A stretch of DNA of 8,386 nt from Lachnospiraceae bacterium UBA7012 (GCA_002449595.1 DJXE01000143.1:313-8698), one strand, 5' to 3'. Shown: positions 1-7,072, counted from the first letter of the stretch. Translations and numbers: made by a program. Notes: generated from the sequence alone by a model not told the origin.

Positions 1-842
1 AGCATGAGCGACATGCGCGCGCAGTTGTTGATTTGGATGCCCGCGGGGCACGGCATGCAGTATCCGCAGCCGCGGCAGAACTCGCCGGAGAGCTCCTGCT
101 TCTCCTGCTCGATGTAAGCCCGGATCTCATCCGTCATCACCGGCGTCTCCTCCATGTAGGAGAGCCATTCCTCAAGCTCGTGCTCCCTCTGGACGCCCCA
201 GATCGGCAGCACGTTGTCGTACTCCATGACGTTCGCCATCGCGGCTTCCGATCTCGTGATCAGGCCGCCGGCAAGGCTTTTCATCGCGATAAAGCCGACG
301 TTCTTCTCGCGGCACAGGTCCACGAGCGCCTTCTCCTTGTCGGAGGAGAGATAGCTGAACGGGAACTGGATGGTCTCATAGAGGCCGGACGCCGCCGCAT
401 CCAGCGCGACCTGGATCTTGTGCGCGGTCAGGCCGATGTGCCGGATCCTGCCCTGCGCCTTCGCCTCCAGCATCGCCTCGTAGAGCCCCGTCCCGTCGCC
501 GGGCGCATACACCTGCCCCGCCTGGTGGAACTGGTACACGTCGATGTAGTCTGTTTTCAGTTTCTGCAGCGAAGTCTCGAGATCCTTCCAGAAGCTCTCG
601 ACGTTCTTCGCCTGCGTCTTCGTTGCGATGTAGATCTTCTCCCGCATTCCCTCGAAGGCGATCCCCAGCTTCTCCTCACTGTCGGAGTAAGCCCGCGCCG
701 TATCGAAGTAGCGCATGCCGCCCTCATAGGCCCTGCGCAGCAGGCCGACCGCCACTTCCACGCTGTCTCTCTGGATCGGAAGCGCGCCGAACGCGTTTTG
801 CGGAACTGTGATGCCTGTACTGCCCAAAGTAATATTCTTCAT
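1..842 (-). CDS. Aldo/keto reductase with C-terminal iron-sulfur cysteine motif (partial, 3' end outside window)
   Basis: Last visible gene of the cluster; 280 residues are present and the C-terminus runs off base 1. The start ATG (842-840) is preceded by AGGGGA five bases upstream. The NAD(P)H-dependent aldo/keto reductase barrel is clear: the family's catalytic tetrad appears as Asp47 and Tyr52 (FDTARAY), Lys75 (IATKT) and His106 (YQFH), and typical later motifs GRIRHIGLT (131-139) and FIAMKSLAGG (184-193) follow. After the barrel there is a CxxCxxCxxCP cluster (Cys256, 259, 262, 265), like the ferredoxin-type tail found on a clostridial branch of this family; Cys274 may be a further ligand. 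Such proteins are probably cytoplasmic oxidoreductases that reduce a sugar or aldehyde, possibly exchanging electrons through the cluster. It starts 86 bases after the ADP-ribosylglycohydrolase-like gene. By context it may reduce or oxidise the released sugar; that role is inference. Family assignment is secure, substrate unknown. Confidence 0.93.
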   Translation of the reverse strand, partial: MKNITLGSTGITVPQNAFGALPIQRDSVEVAVGLLRRAYEGGMRYFDTARAYSDSEEKLGIAFEGMREKIYIATKTQAKNVESFWKDLETSLQKLKTDYIDVYQFHQAGQVYAPGDGTGLYEAMLEAKAQGRIRHIGLTAHKIQVALDAAASGLYETIQFPFSYLSSDKEKALVDLCREKNVGFIAMKSLAGGLITRSEAAMANVMEYDNVLPIWGVQREHELEEWLSYMEETPVMTDEIRAYIEQEKQELSGEFCRGCGYCMPCPAGIQINNCARMSLM

Positions 843-928
843 ACAAGTCCCCTTTCCCTGTGGATCAGTGTCGCGCGGTCCCCGGCCGCCCGTGTTCTAA
901 CAGTTTAGCACATCGAAGCTGATTCGTC
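843..928 (-). other. Intergenic gap between ADP-ribosylglycohydrolase-like gene and aldo/keto reductase
   Basis: This 86-base gap holds the reductase's Shine-Dalgarno and a GC-rich stretch (about 872-886) that can form only a short 4-bp stem. There is no T-tract, so no terminator is evident. A TGCTAAACT element (reading the minus strand) resembles an extended -10 but lacks a good -35 partner. Read-through from the upstream gene seems more likely than a separate promoter. Confidence 0.4.
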
Positions 929-3094
929 TCACACGCGCTCGATGAGGAGCCCGTCCGCGAGGAACGTCCCGCGGTCCACGCGGAAGCCGCACCCGCCCCT
1001 GAGGTATGCTTCTTCCGCATCATCCGTGACCTTGAAGGTCACGCTGCGCGCGTCTTCGCCCTGCAATGCGGCGGATGATTCTTCAGATTCTCCTGAGAAA
1101 AGCCTTACCGCCCTGGCCGAGATCTCCCTGCCCTTCAGTTCCAGGGACAGTCTGATCTCCTCCGTATTTTCATAGAAGAAAGGCGCCTTCGCGAGAAGGA
1201 CCTCCTGCCTCCCGCACTGCCGGATGAGCCTCACTTCGCGGCCGCCCGTGATCAGCAGCGCGTAATACATCGCGTGCCCCTTGCATCTCGCGGCGAGGCC
1301 CGCGCTCTCATGCAGGTACGGGATCACGGTCGACGTGATCCGGTAGTCCGTGAAGTCCTCCGTCCCGATCGTGACGAGGCCCTCCCGGTCCACATGGGAG
1401 ATGACGAAGGTCTTCAGCTCGTCGACGCCGTACTGCGCCGCGGACGCGGTGAACGCGTTCACCTGCATATTATTGTGTCCCAGCAGGTCGTTCCTAAGAG
1501 ACCCGCTGTAAGAGATGGTCTCGGGCGTCCCGTTCCAGTCGATCCAGCGGACAAGCACCGGGCCGCCGCAGGCCATGACGCCGAGCCTTGAGATGATCTG
1601 CCCGTTTAACTGCGGGATCTTCCACCGGAAGATGCCGTCCTCTTCCGCTTCCAGCGGCTCGCTGCACATGACGTGCTTCCGGTCGTCCGGATCATAAAAG
1701 ACCGCGAAAAGCATGAGATCCGTGCCATCATCCTTTTCCGCCTGCATGAGGACGGTCTGTGTCTCGTACAGGAGAGGGCTCCCGATCATGTCGTAGCTGC
1801 CGCGCGGCTGGTCCTCGGGCAGCCACATCACGGGCGCCGAGGCGGATGCCGTCTCGCCGTCCCCGGGTTCCAGGTACAGGCCGCCGCGGTTCTCGAGGCA
1901 CTGCACAGCCTCCGGGATGTCCGCCGTAAACCCTTGCACGGAACCGGGATAGTCGAAGCCGAATTTCTTTTCACAGACAGGGTGGTCCGTCCCGTAGTAA
2001 TCGTTGTGCACCGAGACGATGCGCCGCGTCTGCCGGACGGCGTCGGTCACGCAGCGCGCGCCGTCGCCCGTCACGTTGTAGCAGCGGTCCGCGACCGGGC
2101 CGCGGAAATTGAAGGAGGCGTCGATTGCGTCCAGCCCGAGGCGCACCGCGTTCAGGCACCCGAGATTTGCGCCATTGCAGTCGGTGTCCCAGCCGGAGGA
2201 GACGCACATCTCCATCGCGCGGTAGAAGTCATCGCCGCCCATGATCAGCGTGAGCAGCATCAGCGCGGCGTTCGGCACGACGTGGCAGTTGCCGGGGTAA
2301 TAGCGGTAGCTGAATTCGCGCTCCAGCCAGTCCCGCGCGCGCCGGTAGGCCGGCTGCCAGATCCCGTCCGCGCCGGCCGTAGACCCCGCCGCCGCGCAGT
2401 ACTCGCGGACCATATGGATCATCCGCAGGATCTGGGGATCCTTCACGAAAGGAAGGTTCCTGTCGATCAGCTTCTGCACATTTTTCTCAGAAAACGCGGC
2501 TGATTCCATGCCGGCCCAGAAGCACGCCTGCTCCACCGCCGCCATGTCGTGGCTCACGCTCGCGCACGCGCGCACGTAATATCTCGCCTTTTCGATGTCA
2601 TCCGCGAAGGTGAGCGGGAGCGCATCCATGAAGATCTGCGCGCCGATCTGCTCCGCGATGCCCTGCCCGTTGAGCGCGGCGGAGCCGCTGACAGGTGCTT
2701 TGTATCCCTCTTTGAGGCGCAGGTACGCGGTGTGCTCGGTCGACCGCCCGAGGCCGCCCCACCAGAAGATCGTCCGGTTCTCGATCACGTAGTTCAGCCA
2801 GGTCTCGCCGAAGTCCTCCGCTGTGAGAAGACCGGGGAAGGTCTCTTCCGTCCCAAGCTTTTCCTTGAAATCTTCCAGCGTGTTGAAGAACGTAAACGTC
2901 CCCGAGAGGTCGTCGTCCACCACGTGGAGCGGCACGCCGACGTCGTCCGCGACATAGTGGTCCACGATGCCGAACCGGTCGCGGATCCGCTCGTACGTCC
3001 AGCCCTCGACGGGGCGCCCGTAGAAGACGCCGATGATCTTGCCGAGGATCCCGGCATAGACCTTTTCCGGATAATCACTGCCTGTGTATGCCAT
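929..3094 (-). CDS. ADP-ribosylglycohydrolase-family protein with long beta-rich / ConA-like C-terminal region
   Basis: 721 residues from the preferred start. An ATG 18 bases further upstream (3112) has no Shine-Dalgarno, while the ATG at 3094 has AGGAG six bases before it, so MAYTGSDYPEK is taken as the N-terminus. Residues about 7-330 are an ADP-ribosylglycohydrolase (DraG/ARH) domain: DDD at 60-62 and GWDTDCNGA at 301-309 match the two Asp-rich magnesium-binding motifs, and SHD at 181-183 fits the conserved central helix. Family members hydrolyse the bond at the ribose anomeric carbon of ADP-ribosyl groups, but many bacterial members lie in sugar operons with unknown substrates. Beyond the domain are nearly 390 more residues, far longer than stand-alone enzymes of about 300. 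Residues about 445-530 look like a beta-sandwich (IPQLNGQIISRLGV, then IDWNGTP). Residues about 566-721 resemble a LamG/concanavalin-A-like fold (GLAARCKGHAMYYALL near 599, ending FLADGLLIERV). No signal peptide. A role in cleaving a glycoside in this pathway is inferred; true ADP-ribose removal remains possible. Confidence 0.88.
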   Translation of the reverse strand: MAYTGSDYPEKVYAGILGKIIGVFYGRPVEGWTYERIRDRFGIVDHYVADDVGVPLHVVDDDLSGTFTFFNTLEDFKEKLGTEETFPGLLTAEDFGETWLNYVIENRTIFWWGGLGRSTEHTAYLRLKEGYKAPVSGSAALNGQGIAEQIGAQIFMDALPLTFADDIEKARYYVRACASVSHDMAAVEQACFWAGMESAAFSEKNVQKLIDRNLPFVKDPQILRMIHMVREYCAAAGSTAGADGIWQPAYRRARDWLEREFSYRYYPGNCHVVPNAALMLLTLIMGGDDFYRAMEMCVSSGWDTDCNGANLGCLNAVRLGLDAIDASFNFRGPVADRCYNVTGDGARCVTDAVRQTRRIVSVHNDYYGTDHPVCEKKFGFDYPGSVQGFTADIPEAVQCLENRGGLYLEPGDGETASASAPVMWLPEDQPRGSYDMIGSPLLYETQTVLMQAEKDDGTDLMLFAVFYDPDDRKHVMCSEPLEAEEDGIFRWKIPQLNGQIISRLGVMACGGPVLVRWIDWNGTPETISYSGSLRNDLLGHNNMQVNAFTASAAQYGVDELKTFVISHVDREGLVTIGTEDFTDYRITSTVIPYLHESAGLAARCKGHAMYYALLITGGREVRLIRQCGRQEVLLAKAPFFYENTEEIRLSLELKGREISARAVRLFSGESEESSAALQGEDARSVTFKVTDDAEEAYLRGGCGFRVDRGTFLADGLLIERV

Positions 3095-3100
3095 TTCTTT

Positions 3101-3105
3101 CTCCT
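3101..3105 (-). promoter_or_regulatory. Shine-Dalgarno that decides the start of the ADP-ribosylglycohydrolase-like gene
   Basis: Reading the minus strand, AGGAG is followed by AAAGAA and then the ATG at 3094, an ideal six-base spacing. The ATG at 3112 lies upstream of this site and has only CATAACAG before it. This favours the shorter protein. Confidence 0.75.
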
Positions 3106-3189
3106 GGTCCATCTGTTATGTCGGTGGCGCCGTCCTCGCGGATGCTGCGCCCGGCTGCCGCGCCGCACTGCCGCAGCCTGCCTTACTTA
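3106..3189 (-). other. Intergenic gap between FGGY kinase and ADP-ribosylglycohydrolase-like gene, with a GC-rich hairpin
   Basis: The gap between stop and preferred start is 95 bases. GGCTGC (3178-3173 on the minus strand) can pair with GCAGCC (3158-3153), a 6-bp stem with a 14-base GC-rich loop, about a dozen bases after the kinase stop. No T-tract follows, so it is not a classical terminator. It could stabilise mRNA ends or modulate downstream expression; that is speculation. Confidence 0.3.
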
Positions 3190-4674
3190 TTACAGCACGG
3201 ACTCCACCGCCTCCCGCCAGCCGGCGATCTTCCGGCTGCGGACGTCCTCCTCCATCTGCGGCTCGTACCGCGTGTAGGAGATGTTCTCATAGATCGCATC
3301 CTTGTCCCAGACGCCCTGCGCGATTCCCGCGAGATACACCGCGCCGATGACGGAGAGTTCTTCCGCATCGGGGATGCGCACCACTGCGTCCGCAATGTCG
3401 CTCTGGAACTGCATGAGGTAGCCGTTCCTCGTCGGGCCGCCGTCCACGCAGATCGTGTCGATCGCGAGGCCGGTGTCCTCCCGCATCGCGCCGATCACGT
3501 CGCGGATCTGGTACGCGATGCTCTCGACGCCCGCCTTGACGATCTCGTTCTTCCCGGTGCTCCGCGTCATGCCGACGATCGAAGCTGCCGCGTCGCTCGC
3601 CCACCACGGCGCGCCAAGGCCTGTGAAAGCGGGAACAAGATACGTCCTGTCCTGCGGATTGGCCGCCTCCGCGAGCACCTGCGTCTCTCCCGGGGAAGAG
3701 ATGAGGCCGACGGAGTCCTTCATCCACGTGATGACCGCGCCGGTGTAATTGATGTTGCCCTCAAGCACGTACTGGGCCTCGCCGAACGCCTTCCAAGCGA
3801 GCGAAGTCGCAAGTCCGCAGGTGCTCTGCCTGCACTCGCTTCCGGTGTTGAGCATGACGGAGGAGCCGGTGCCGTACGTCACCTTGATGCCGCCCGCCTC
3901 CCGGCAGCCGTGGCCGAAGAGCGCCCCGTGCGAATCGCCGAGCACCGCGCGGATCGGGATCGCGTGCGGCAGGAAGCCGCCGAGGTCCGTCTCGCCGAAC
4001 AGGCCGTCCGAGTCGCGCACCTGCGGCAGCGCCTCCATCGGAATGCCGAAGATCCCGCAGATCTCCGGGTCCCAGGCCAGTTCCCTGATATTGAACAGCT
4101 GCGTCCTGCTCGCGTTGGAGTAGTCCGTCGCGTGGACGCTGCCCCCTGTGAGACGGCTCACCAGATAGCTGTCGATCGTGCCGAAAGCAAGCTTACCGGC
4201 GTCCTTCGCCTGGGTGACTGCCGGAACATTTTTCAGCAGCCAGGCCATCTTGGAAGCGGGGAAGAAAGGAGAAAGCTTGATGCCCGTGCGATAGTAGATC
4301 TCATCGCCGCAGTGGTGCGCGGCTTCGATCTCGTCACACAGCTGGGACGCCCGGCTGCACTGCCAGACGATCGCTTCCGAGAGGGGCTCTCCCGTCTCTT
4401 TGTCCCACGCGCAGGTCGTCTCGCGCTGGTTCGTGATGCCCATGCAGAGGATCCTGCCCGGATCCGCGCCGGCGTCCTCGATCACGCTCCTGCAGACCTC
4501 CAGGACGTTCGCGTAGATCTCGCTGAGGTCATGCGACACCCAGCCGTCCTCCGAGATGATCTGCCGGTGCGGCTTATCGCGCCGAAGAATGATCTTTCCC
4601 TTATCGTCGAACAGAACCGCCTTCGTTCCCTGCGTGCTCTGGTCTACGCCCAGTACATAGAATTCCGTGCTCAT
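3190..4674 (-). CDS. FGGY-family carbohydrate kinase, glycerol-kinase-like, substrate uncertain
   Basis: 494 residues from the preferred start MSTEFYVLGVDQST, the usual length for glycerol kinase. The open frame continues 21 codons upstream to another ATG (4737), but those residues (basic, low complexity) match nothing in the family and fall in a repeat-bearing spacer. AAAGG lies nine bases before the chosen ATG. FGGY kinases transfer phosphate from ATP to sugars or polyols in the cytoplasm. Seen here: N-terminal phosphate loop DQSTQGTKAV (11-20), ITNQRETT (80-87) with the Arg84/Glu85 pair that binds glycerol, IVWQCSRA (102-109), TDYSNASRTQLFN (183-195), catalytic Asp247 in GDSH, YGTG (267-270), PAFTGLGAPWW (348-358) and VDGGPTRN (410-417). 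Against E. coli GlpK from memory, the Tyr in DPYF is Phe (SPFF), the Gln after the catalytic Asp is Ser248, and the Phe in GTGCF is Ser. These alter the polyol pocket, so glpK is not assigned; another polyol or a ketopentose is plausible. Family secure, substrate open. Confidence 0.92.
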   Translation of the reverse strand: MSTEFYVLGVDQSTQGTKAVLFDDKGKIILRRDKPHRQIISEDGWVSHDLSEIYANVLEVCRSVIEDAGADPGRILCMGITNQRETTCAWDKETGEPLSEAIVWQCSRASQLCDEIEAAHHCGDEIYYRTGIKLSPFFPASKMAWLLKNVPAVTQAKDAGKLAFGTIDSYLVSRLTGGSVHATDYSNASRTQLFNIRELAWDPEICGIFGIPMEALPQVRDSDGLFGETDLGGFLPHAIPIRAVLGDSHGALFGHGCREAGGIKVTYGTGSSVMLNTGSECRQSTCGLATSLAWKAFGEAQYVLEGNINYTGAVITWMKDSVGLISSPGETQVLAEAANPQDRTYLVPAFTGLGAPWWASDAAASIVGMTRSTGKNEIVKAGVESIAYQIRDVIGAMREDTGLAIDTICVDGGPTRNGYLMQFQSDIADAVVRIPDAEELSVIGAVYLAGIAQGVWDKDAIYENISYTRYEPQMEEDVRSRKIAGWREAVESVL

Positions 4675-4797
4675 GTTCTTCAACCTTTCTTTCTGCCTTC
4701 GCTTCCACGGCCTGCTGCCGTCAAATCTGCCGGTCATACCCTGCAGCCGCCGCTTTCAAACCCGCCGGCCATCTCCTGCAGCCGCTGCTCAAGATCG
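4675..4797 (-). other. Spacer between GH172 gene and FGGY kinase
   Basis: At 123 bases this is the longest gap inside the cluster. It contains the kinase's Shine-Dalgarno (AAAGG, nine bases before the ATG) and an imperfect tandem duplication listed separately. Short open frames cross it, but none has an initiation signal or a recognisable product. No terminator or convincing promoter was seen. Confidence 0.5.
4714..4785. repeat. Imperfect tandem duplication, two copies, 35-base period
   Basis: Two 37-base segments, 4714-4750 and 4749-4785, can be aligned without gaps with 29 matches of 37; they share GCGGCTGCAGG (minus strand) and the pattern ATGxCCGGC followed by TTTGA. They overlap by two bases, giving a 35-base period. 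The repeat lies wholly between the GH172 stop and the kinase start, so it is not conserved coding sequence. It looks like an old local duplication that lengthened the spacer. Whether it binds a protein or folds in RNA cannot be told from one sequence. Confidence 0.6.
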
Positions 4798-5895
4798 TCA
4801 CCTGGGCCGGCGCTCCGCTGCCCCCGGCAGCGGCGGGAACGGCGCGTGCGGCGCTTCCTGGTACCAGTAGGCGACGGTCGTCACGTCGTCCTGCCTCTCG
4901 AAGAGGCCGCCGTGCCCGACGCCGATCTGCTGCAGCGTCACCTTCAGATCCTGCTCGAAATAGATCGGATCCGGGATGTGGAACCGGTAGAAGCCGCGCA
5001 TCGGCGGCACGTCGTCATTGTGGAACTCGTTGTGCACCGTGTCGTCGCGGTTCGAGTAATACGGGTATCCCATGAAGAGCGTCGAATACGTCTCCTCGAC
5101 CGTCCTGCCGTTCTCCTGGTGCGCGAACGAGTAGGAGCCGCCGAAGTAGTCCTCCGTCCCGGTCCCGCAGATCGTCGGGTACTCCGTGTCCCCGTCGATG
5201 TAGAACTTCATCTCGCCCTCGCCCCACCAGTAGCGCTCGAGCGTCTGCAGCGCAAGGTAAGTTCCGATATAAGTGCCGCGCCCTTTCACGCCGTCGAGGA
5301 CGACGTAGTCCTCCCCCTTCGTCGTGATCGGCTGCCTTCGCCACTGCGCGTGGAAGTACTCCGTGTGCTCCGGCAGCGCGTCATACAGGTTGTAGTCGAT
5401 CTGGTAGAAGATCTCCGGCACCGTGTTCCTGTGCTGGTTCTCGATCGTGATCTTCGCCCCGGTCCGAAACGGCATCGCGAAGTAGCTGTTGAACCCGCGC
5501 ACCGGAAGCACCAGGATCGGCATCGAAGTCACTTTGCACTCCTTGCCGAAGCCGCAGCAGAAGAAGTCCCCGAGCGGCACCTCGACCGACGGCGCCTCCT
5601 CCCCGTCCCAGTACATGCGCAGCACCAGATCGCGGAAGACGAAGCAGTCCGCGTCCGTCGTCTTCGGAAACAGCGTGAACCAGATGTGCGTGATCACGCC
5701 GCAGCCCTTGATGTCAGCCAGCACGACGGTGTCGCCGGACTTGATGTTTCTGAGGCACGGGCTGCCCTTGCGGCTCTTCCCGAGCACGCTCGAGGCCATG
5801 CCGCCCCTGCCCTTTTCTCCCGTCGGATTCTCCGCGTTGATCGCCCGGCTTCTCCCGTGTCCGAGATCCGGCATTCCAAACAGCATTCCGTTCAT
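4798..5895 (-). CDS. DUF2961 / GH172-family glycoside hydrolase (furanosidase type)
   Basis: 365 residues from the preferred start MNGMLFGMPDLG. The open frame has another ATG six bases earlier (5901), but AAGGGA abuts that one directly and sits six bases from the ATG at 5895. The N-terminus GRSRAINAENPTGEKGRGG and the core CGTGTEDYFGGSYSF (residues 243-257) are hallmarks of DUF2961, as are MRGFYRFHIPDPIYF (about 299-313) and the terminal AYWYQEAPHAPFPPLP. The family is GH172, built of beta jelly rolls. Characterised members include an alpha-D-fructofuranosidase/difructose-dianhydride enzyme of Bifidobacterium and exo-D-arabinofuranosidases. The Glu in TGTED (Glu248) is probably a catalytic carboxylate; Glu267 or Glu268 downstream is a candidate partner, from remembered spacing rather than an alignment. 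No signal peptide, so probably cytoplasmic. It starts 28 bases after the nucleoside-hydrolase stop. It likely cleaves a small furanoside imported into the cell; the exact sugar is unknown. Confidence 0.93.
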   Translation of the reverse strand: MNGMLFGMPDLGHGRSRAINAENPTGEKGRGGMASSVLGKSRKGSPCLRNIKSGDTVVLADIKGCGVITHIWFTLFPKTTDADCFVFRDLVLRMYWDGEEAPSVEVPLGDFFCCGFGKECKVTSMPILVLPVRGFNSYFAMPFRTGAKITIENQHRNTVPEIFYQIDYNLYDALPEHTEYFHAQWRRQPITTKGEDYVVLDGVKGRGTYIGTYLALQTLERYWWGEGEMKFYIDGDTEYPTICGTGTEDYFGGSYSFAHQENGRTVEETYSTLFMGYPYYSNRDDTVHNEFHNDDVPPMRGFYRFHIPDPIYFEQDLKVTLQQIGVGHGGLFERQDDVTTVAYWYQEAPHAPFPPLPGAAERRPR

Positions 5896-5901
5896 GGTCA
5901 T

Positions 5902-5907
5902 TCCCTT
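5902..5907 (-). promoter_or_regulatory. Shine-Dalgarno that decides the start of the GH172 gene
   Basis: AAGGGA on the minus strand touches the first ATG (5901), which would leave no spacing for initiation. It is six bases upstream of the second ATG (5895). The second is therefore the better start. Confidence 0.65.
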
Positions 5908-5923
5908 TTTTCGCGCGTTCCGT

Positions 5924-6994
5924 TTATGTATTTACCTTCTCGGTCAGACAGTAAAACAGGTCCCCGAAGATGAAGTCTCTCAGGCAGTAGTTGGCGATCC
6001 GGACCGTGTGCCGCGCCTCTTCCGGAGAAGCCGGCACCCACTGCATCTCGTCCGTGAGATGCGGCGCCGGGCACTCCTTGGACGTCACCCAGTTCGGATT
6101 TTTAAGAAAAGCGATCGTCGAAATATCCCAGATGATCCTGGACCAGCTGATATGTTCCGTCTCGAAAAGGTCCAGATACGCGTCCTCATAGTCGTTGCGC
6201 CCGATCAGGTAGCCCTTCCGGTCCAGCTTCAGGTGCGCGAACGCCGCCTCCGGGTCCGTGAACGCGGGGAAGACGTTCGAGAGAAGGAAGTCGCAGAGCG
6301 CATTCCGCCCGCCGAGCTTCGCCCTCAGCTCATCTTCCGCCGTCGTGAGGAGCGACGCGACGTTCATGCACGGGATCATGAGGAGCGGCACGCCGCTCTC
6401 GATCACGACCCGGACCGCCGGGACGTCCTGCATCAGGTTGAATTCCTTCGCGCTCTGCGCCCACTGCGGCTGCCCGCCGAGCCAGATCACCGCGATCTTC
6501 TCCGCGATCTCCGGCGCCATCGCCAGCGCGGAAGCCACGTTTGTGATCGCGCCTAGCGCCGCGACGTAGAGCGTCTCGTCCGACGCCTTGGCCCTCCCGA
6601 TCAGGTCCCGCGCCGCCGGCGAGTCCACCGGGCCGTCACTTAGCATGTATCTCTCAGATCCGTAAAAGACCTTTCCCGCCGGATCCAGGCCGAGCAGGTC
6701 GTAAATTCTGACGATCTCGTCGTAGCTCTGGCGCATGCCGTCGGCAGGCGTGTCAGCAGAGCCGACCAGCTTGCCCGCCTTCTCCCGCAGCTCCTCCGGC
6801 TCGTCGTCCCTGTCGGAAAATGCTGTGGAGAACGGCGCCGCGTACACCGCCTCGACGTCGAATCTCTCCGGGCTCGTCAGCGCCCACGCGATCGCGAACT
6901 GGTCGTCCACCTCGTTCTTCGCGTCCGTGTCGATCACAAGGCGGATCTTTCCCGCCGGAACGATCAGCTTCGCTCTTCTCTCCTCATCGGTCAT
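5924..6994 (-). CDS. Nucleoside hydrolase (IU-NH) family protein, variant active site
   Basis: 356 residues from the preferred start MTDEERRAKLIVPAGKIR. An ATG 17 codons upstream (7045) is open but has a poor ribosome site and adds residues not expected in the family. Members hydrolyse the N-glycosidic bond of ribonucleosides using a calcium ion held by Asp residues. The N-terminal metal motif is DTDAKNEVDDQFA (22-34), longer than the classical DTDPGxDD form but with Asp22, Asp24, Asp30 and Asp31 present. AALGAITNVA (145-154) and EFNLMQD (184-190) match the conserved TNxA and EFN motifs. Near the C-terminus the usual His-Asp pair reads Trp-Asp (Trp289, Asp290): the metal-binding Asp seems kept and the leaving-group His lost. 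That suggests a non-standard substrate, for example a ribosyl or other furanosyl compound. It lies between the esterase and GH172 genes and is probably cytoplasmic. Family secure, nucleoside activity unproven. Confidence 0.9.
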   Translation of the reverse strand: MTDEERRAKLIVPAGKIRLVIDTDAKNEVDDQFAIAWALTSPERFDVEAVYAAPFSTAFSDRDDEPEELREKAGKLVGSADTPADGMRQSYDEIVRIYDLLGLDPAGKVFYGSERYMLSDGPVDSPAARDLIGRAKASDETLYVAALGAITNVASALAMAPEIAEKIAVIWLGGQPQWAQSAKEFNLMQDVPAVRVVIESGVPLLMIPCMNVASLLTTAEDELRAKLGGRNALCDFLLSNVFPAFTDPEAAFAHLKLDRKGYLIGRNDYEDAYLDLFETEHISWSRIIWDISTIAFLKNPNWVTSKECPAPHLTDEMQWVPASPEEARHTVRIANYCLRDFIFGDLFYCLTEKVNT

Positions 6995-7003
6995 GTCCGT
7001 TTG

Positions 7004-7010
7004 CCCCCTT
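7004..7010 (-). promoter_or_regulatory. Likely Shine-Dalgarno of the nucleoside-hydrolase-family gene
   Basis: AAGGGGG lies nine bases before the ATG at 6994 on the minus strand. It supports that start over the ATG at 7045, which has only GC-rich sequence at the expected distance. The match is G-rich rather than canonical AGGAGG, so the call is moderate. Confidence 0.5.
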
Positions 7011-7046
7011 AATTCAGCGCGTGGCTTTAAAGTTCCTTCTGCCATA

Positions 7047-7063
7047 TGGCGGATGCCCCGCCA
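7047..7063 (-). other. Small GC-rich hairpin after the esterase stop codon
   Basis: TGGCGG and CCGCCA (minus strand) form a perfect 6-bp stem with a five-base loop, ten bases after the esterase stop. No T-tract follows, so it is not a typical terminator. It would partly mask the ATG at 7045, a further reason to prefer the downstream start of the nucleoside hydrolase. It may tune the esterase-to-hydrolase ratio; that is inference. Confidence 0.4.
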
Positions 7064-7072
7064 CCGTTCCGC

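Noticed and set aside
33..908. A 291-codon open frame on the plus strand
   Set aside because: It is antisense to the aldo/keto reductase, whose tetrad and cysteine motif are clear. Composition is that of a GC-rich shadow frame.
4675..4737. A 21-residue N-terminal extension of the FGGY kinase
   Set aside because: The added residues are basic and match nothing in the family, they overlap the spacer repeat, and the downstream ATG gives the usual glycerol-kinase N-terminus and length.
4714..4785. CRISPR-like repeats
   Set aside because: There are only two imperfect, directly abutting copies with no spacers and no cas genes.
3088..5973. A 961-codon open frame on the plus strand
   Set aside because: It lies antisense to the FGGY kinase and GH172 genes and crosses their spacer. 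The translation is Arg/Val/Leu/Asp-rich with no recognisable domain, and stop codons are rare there because the minus-strand genes have GC-rich third positions. Both minus-strand genes have clear family motifs.
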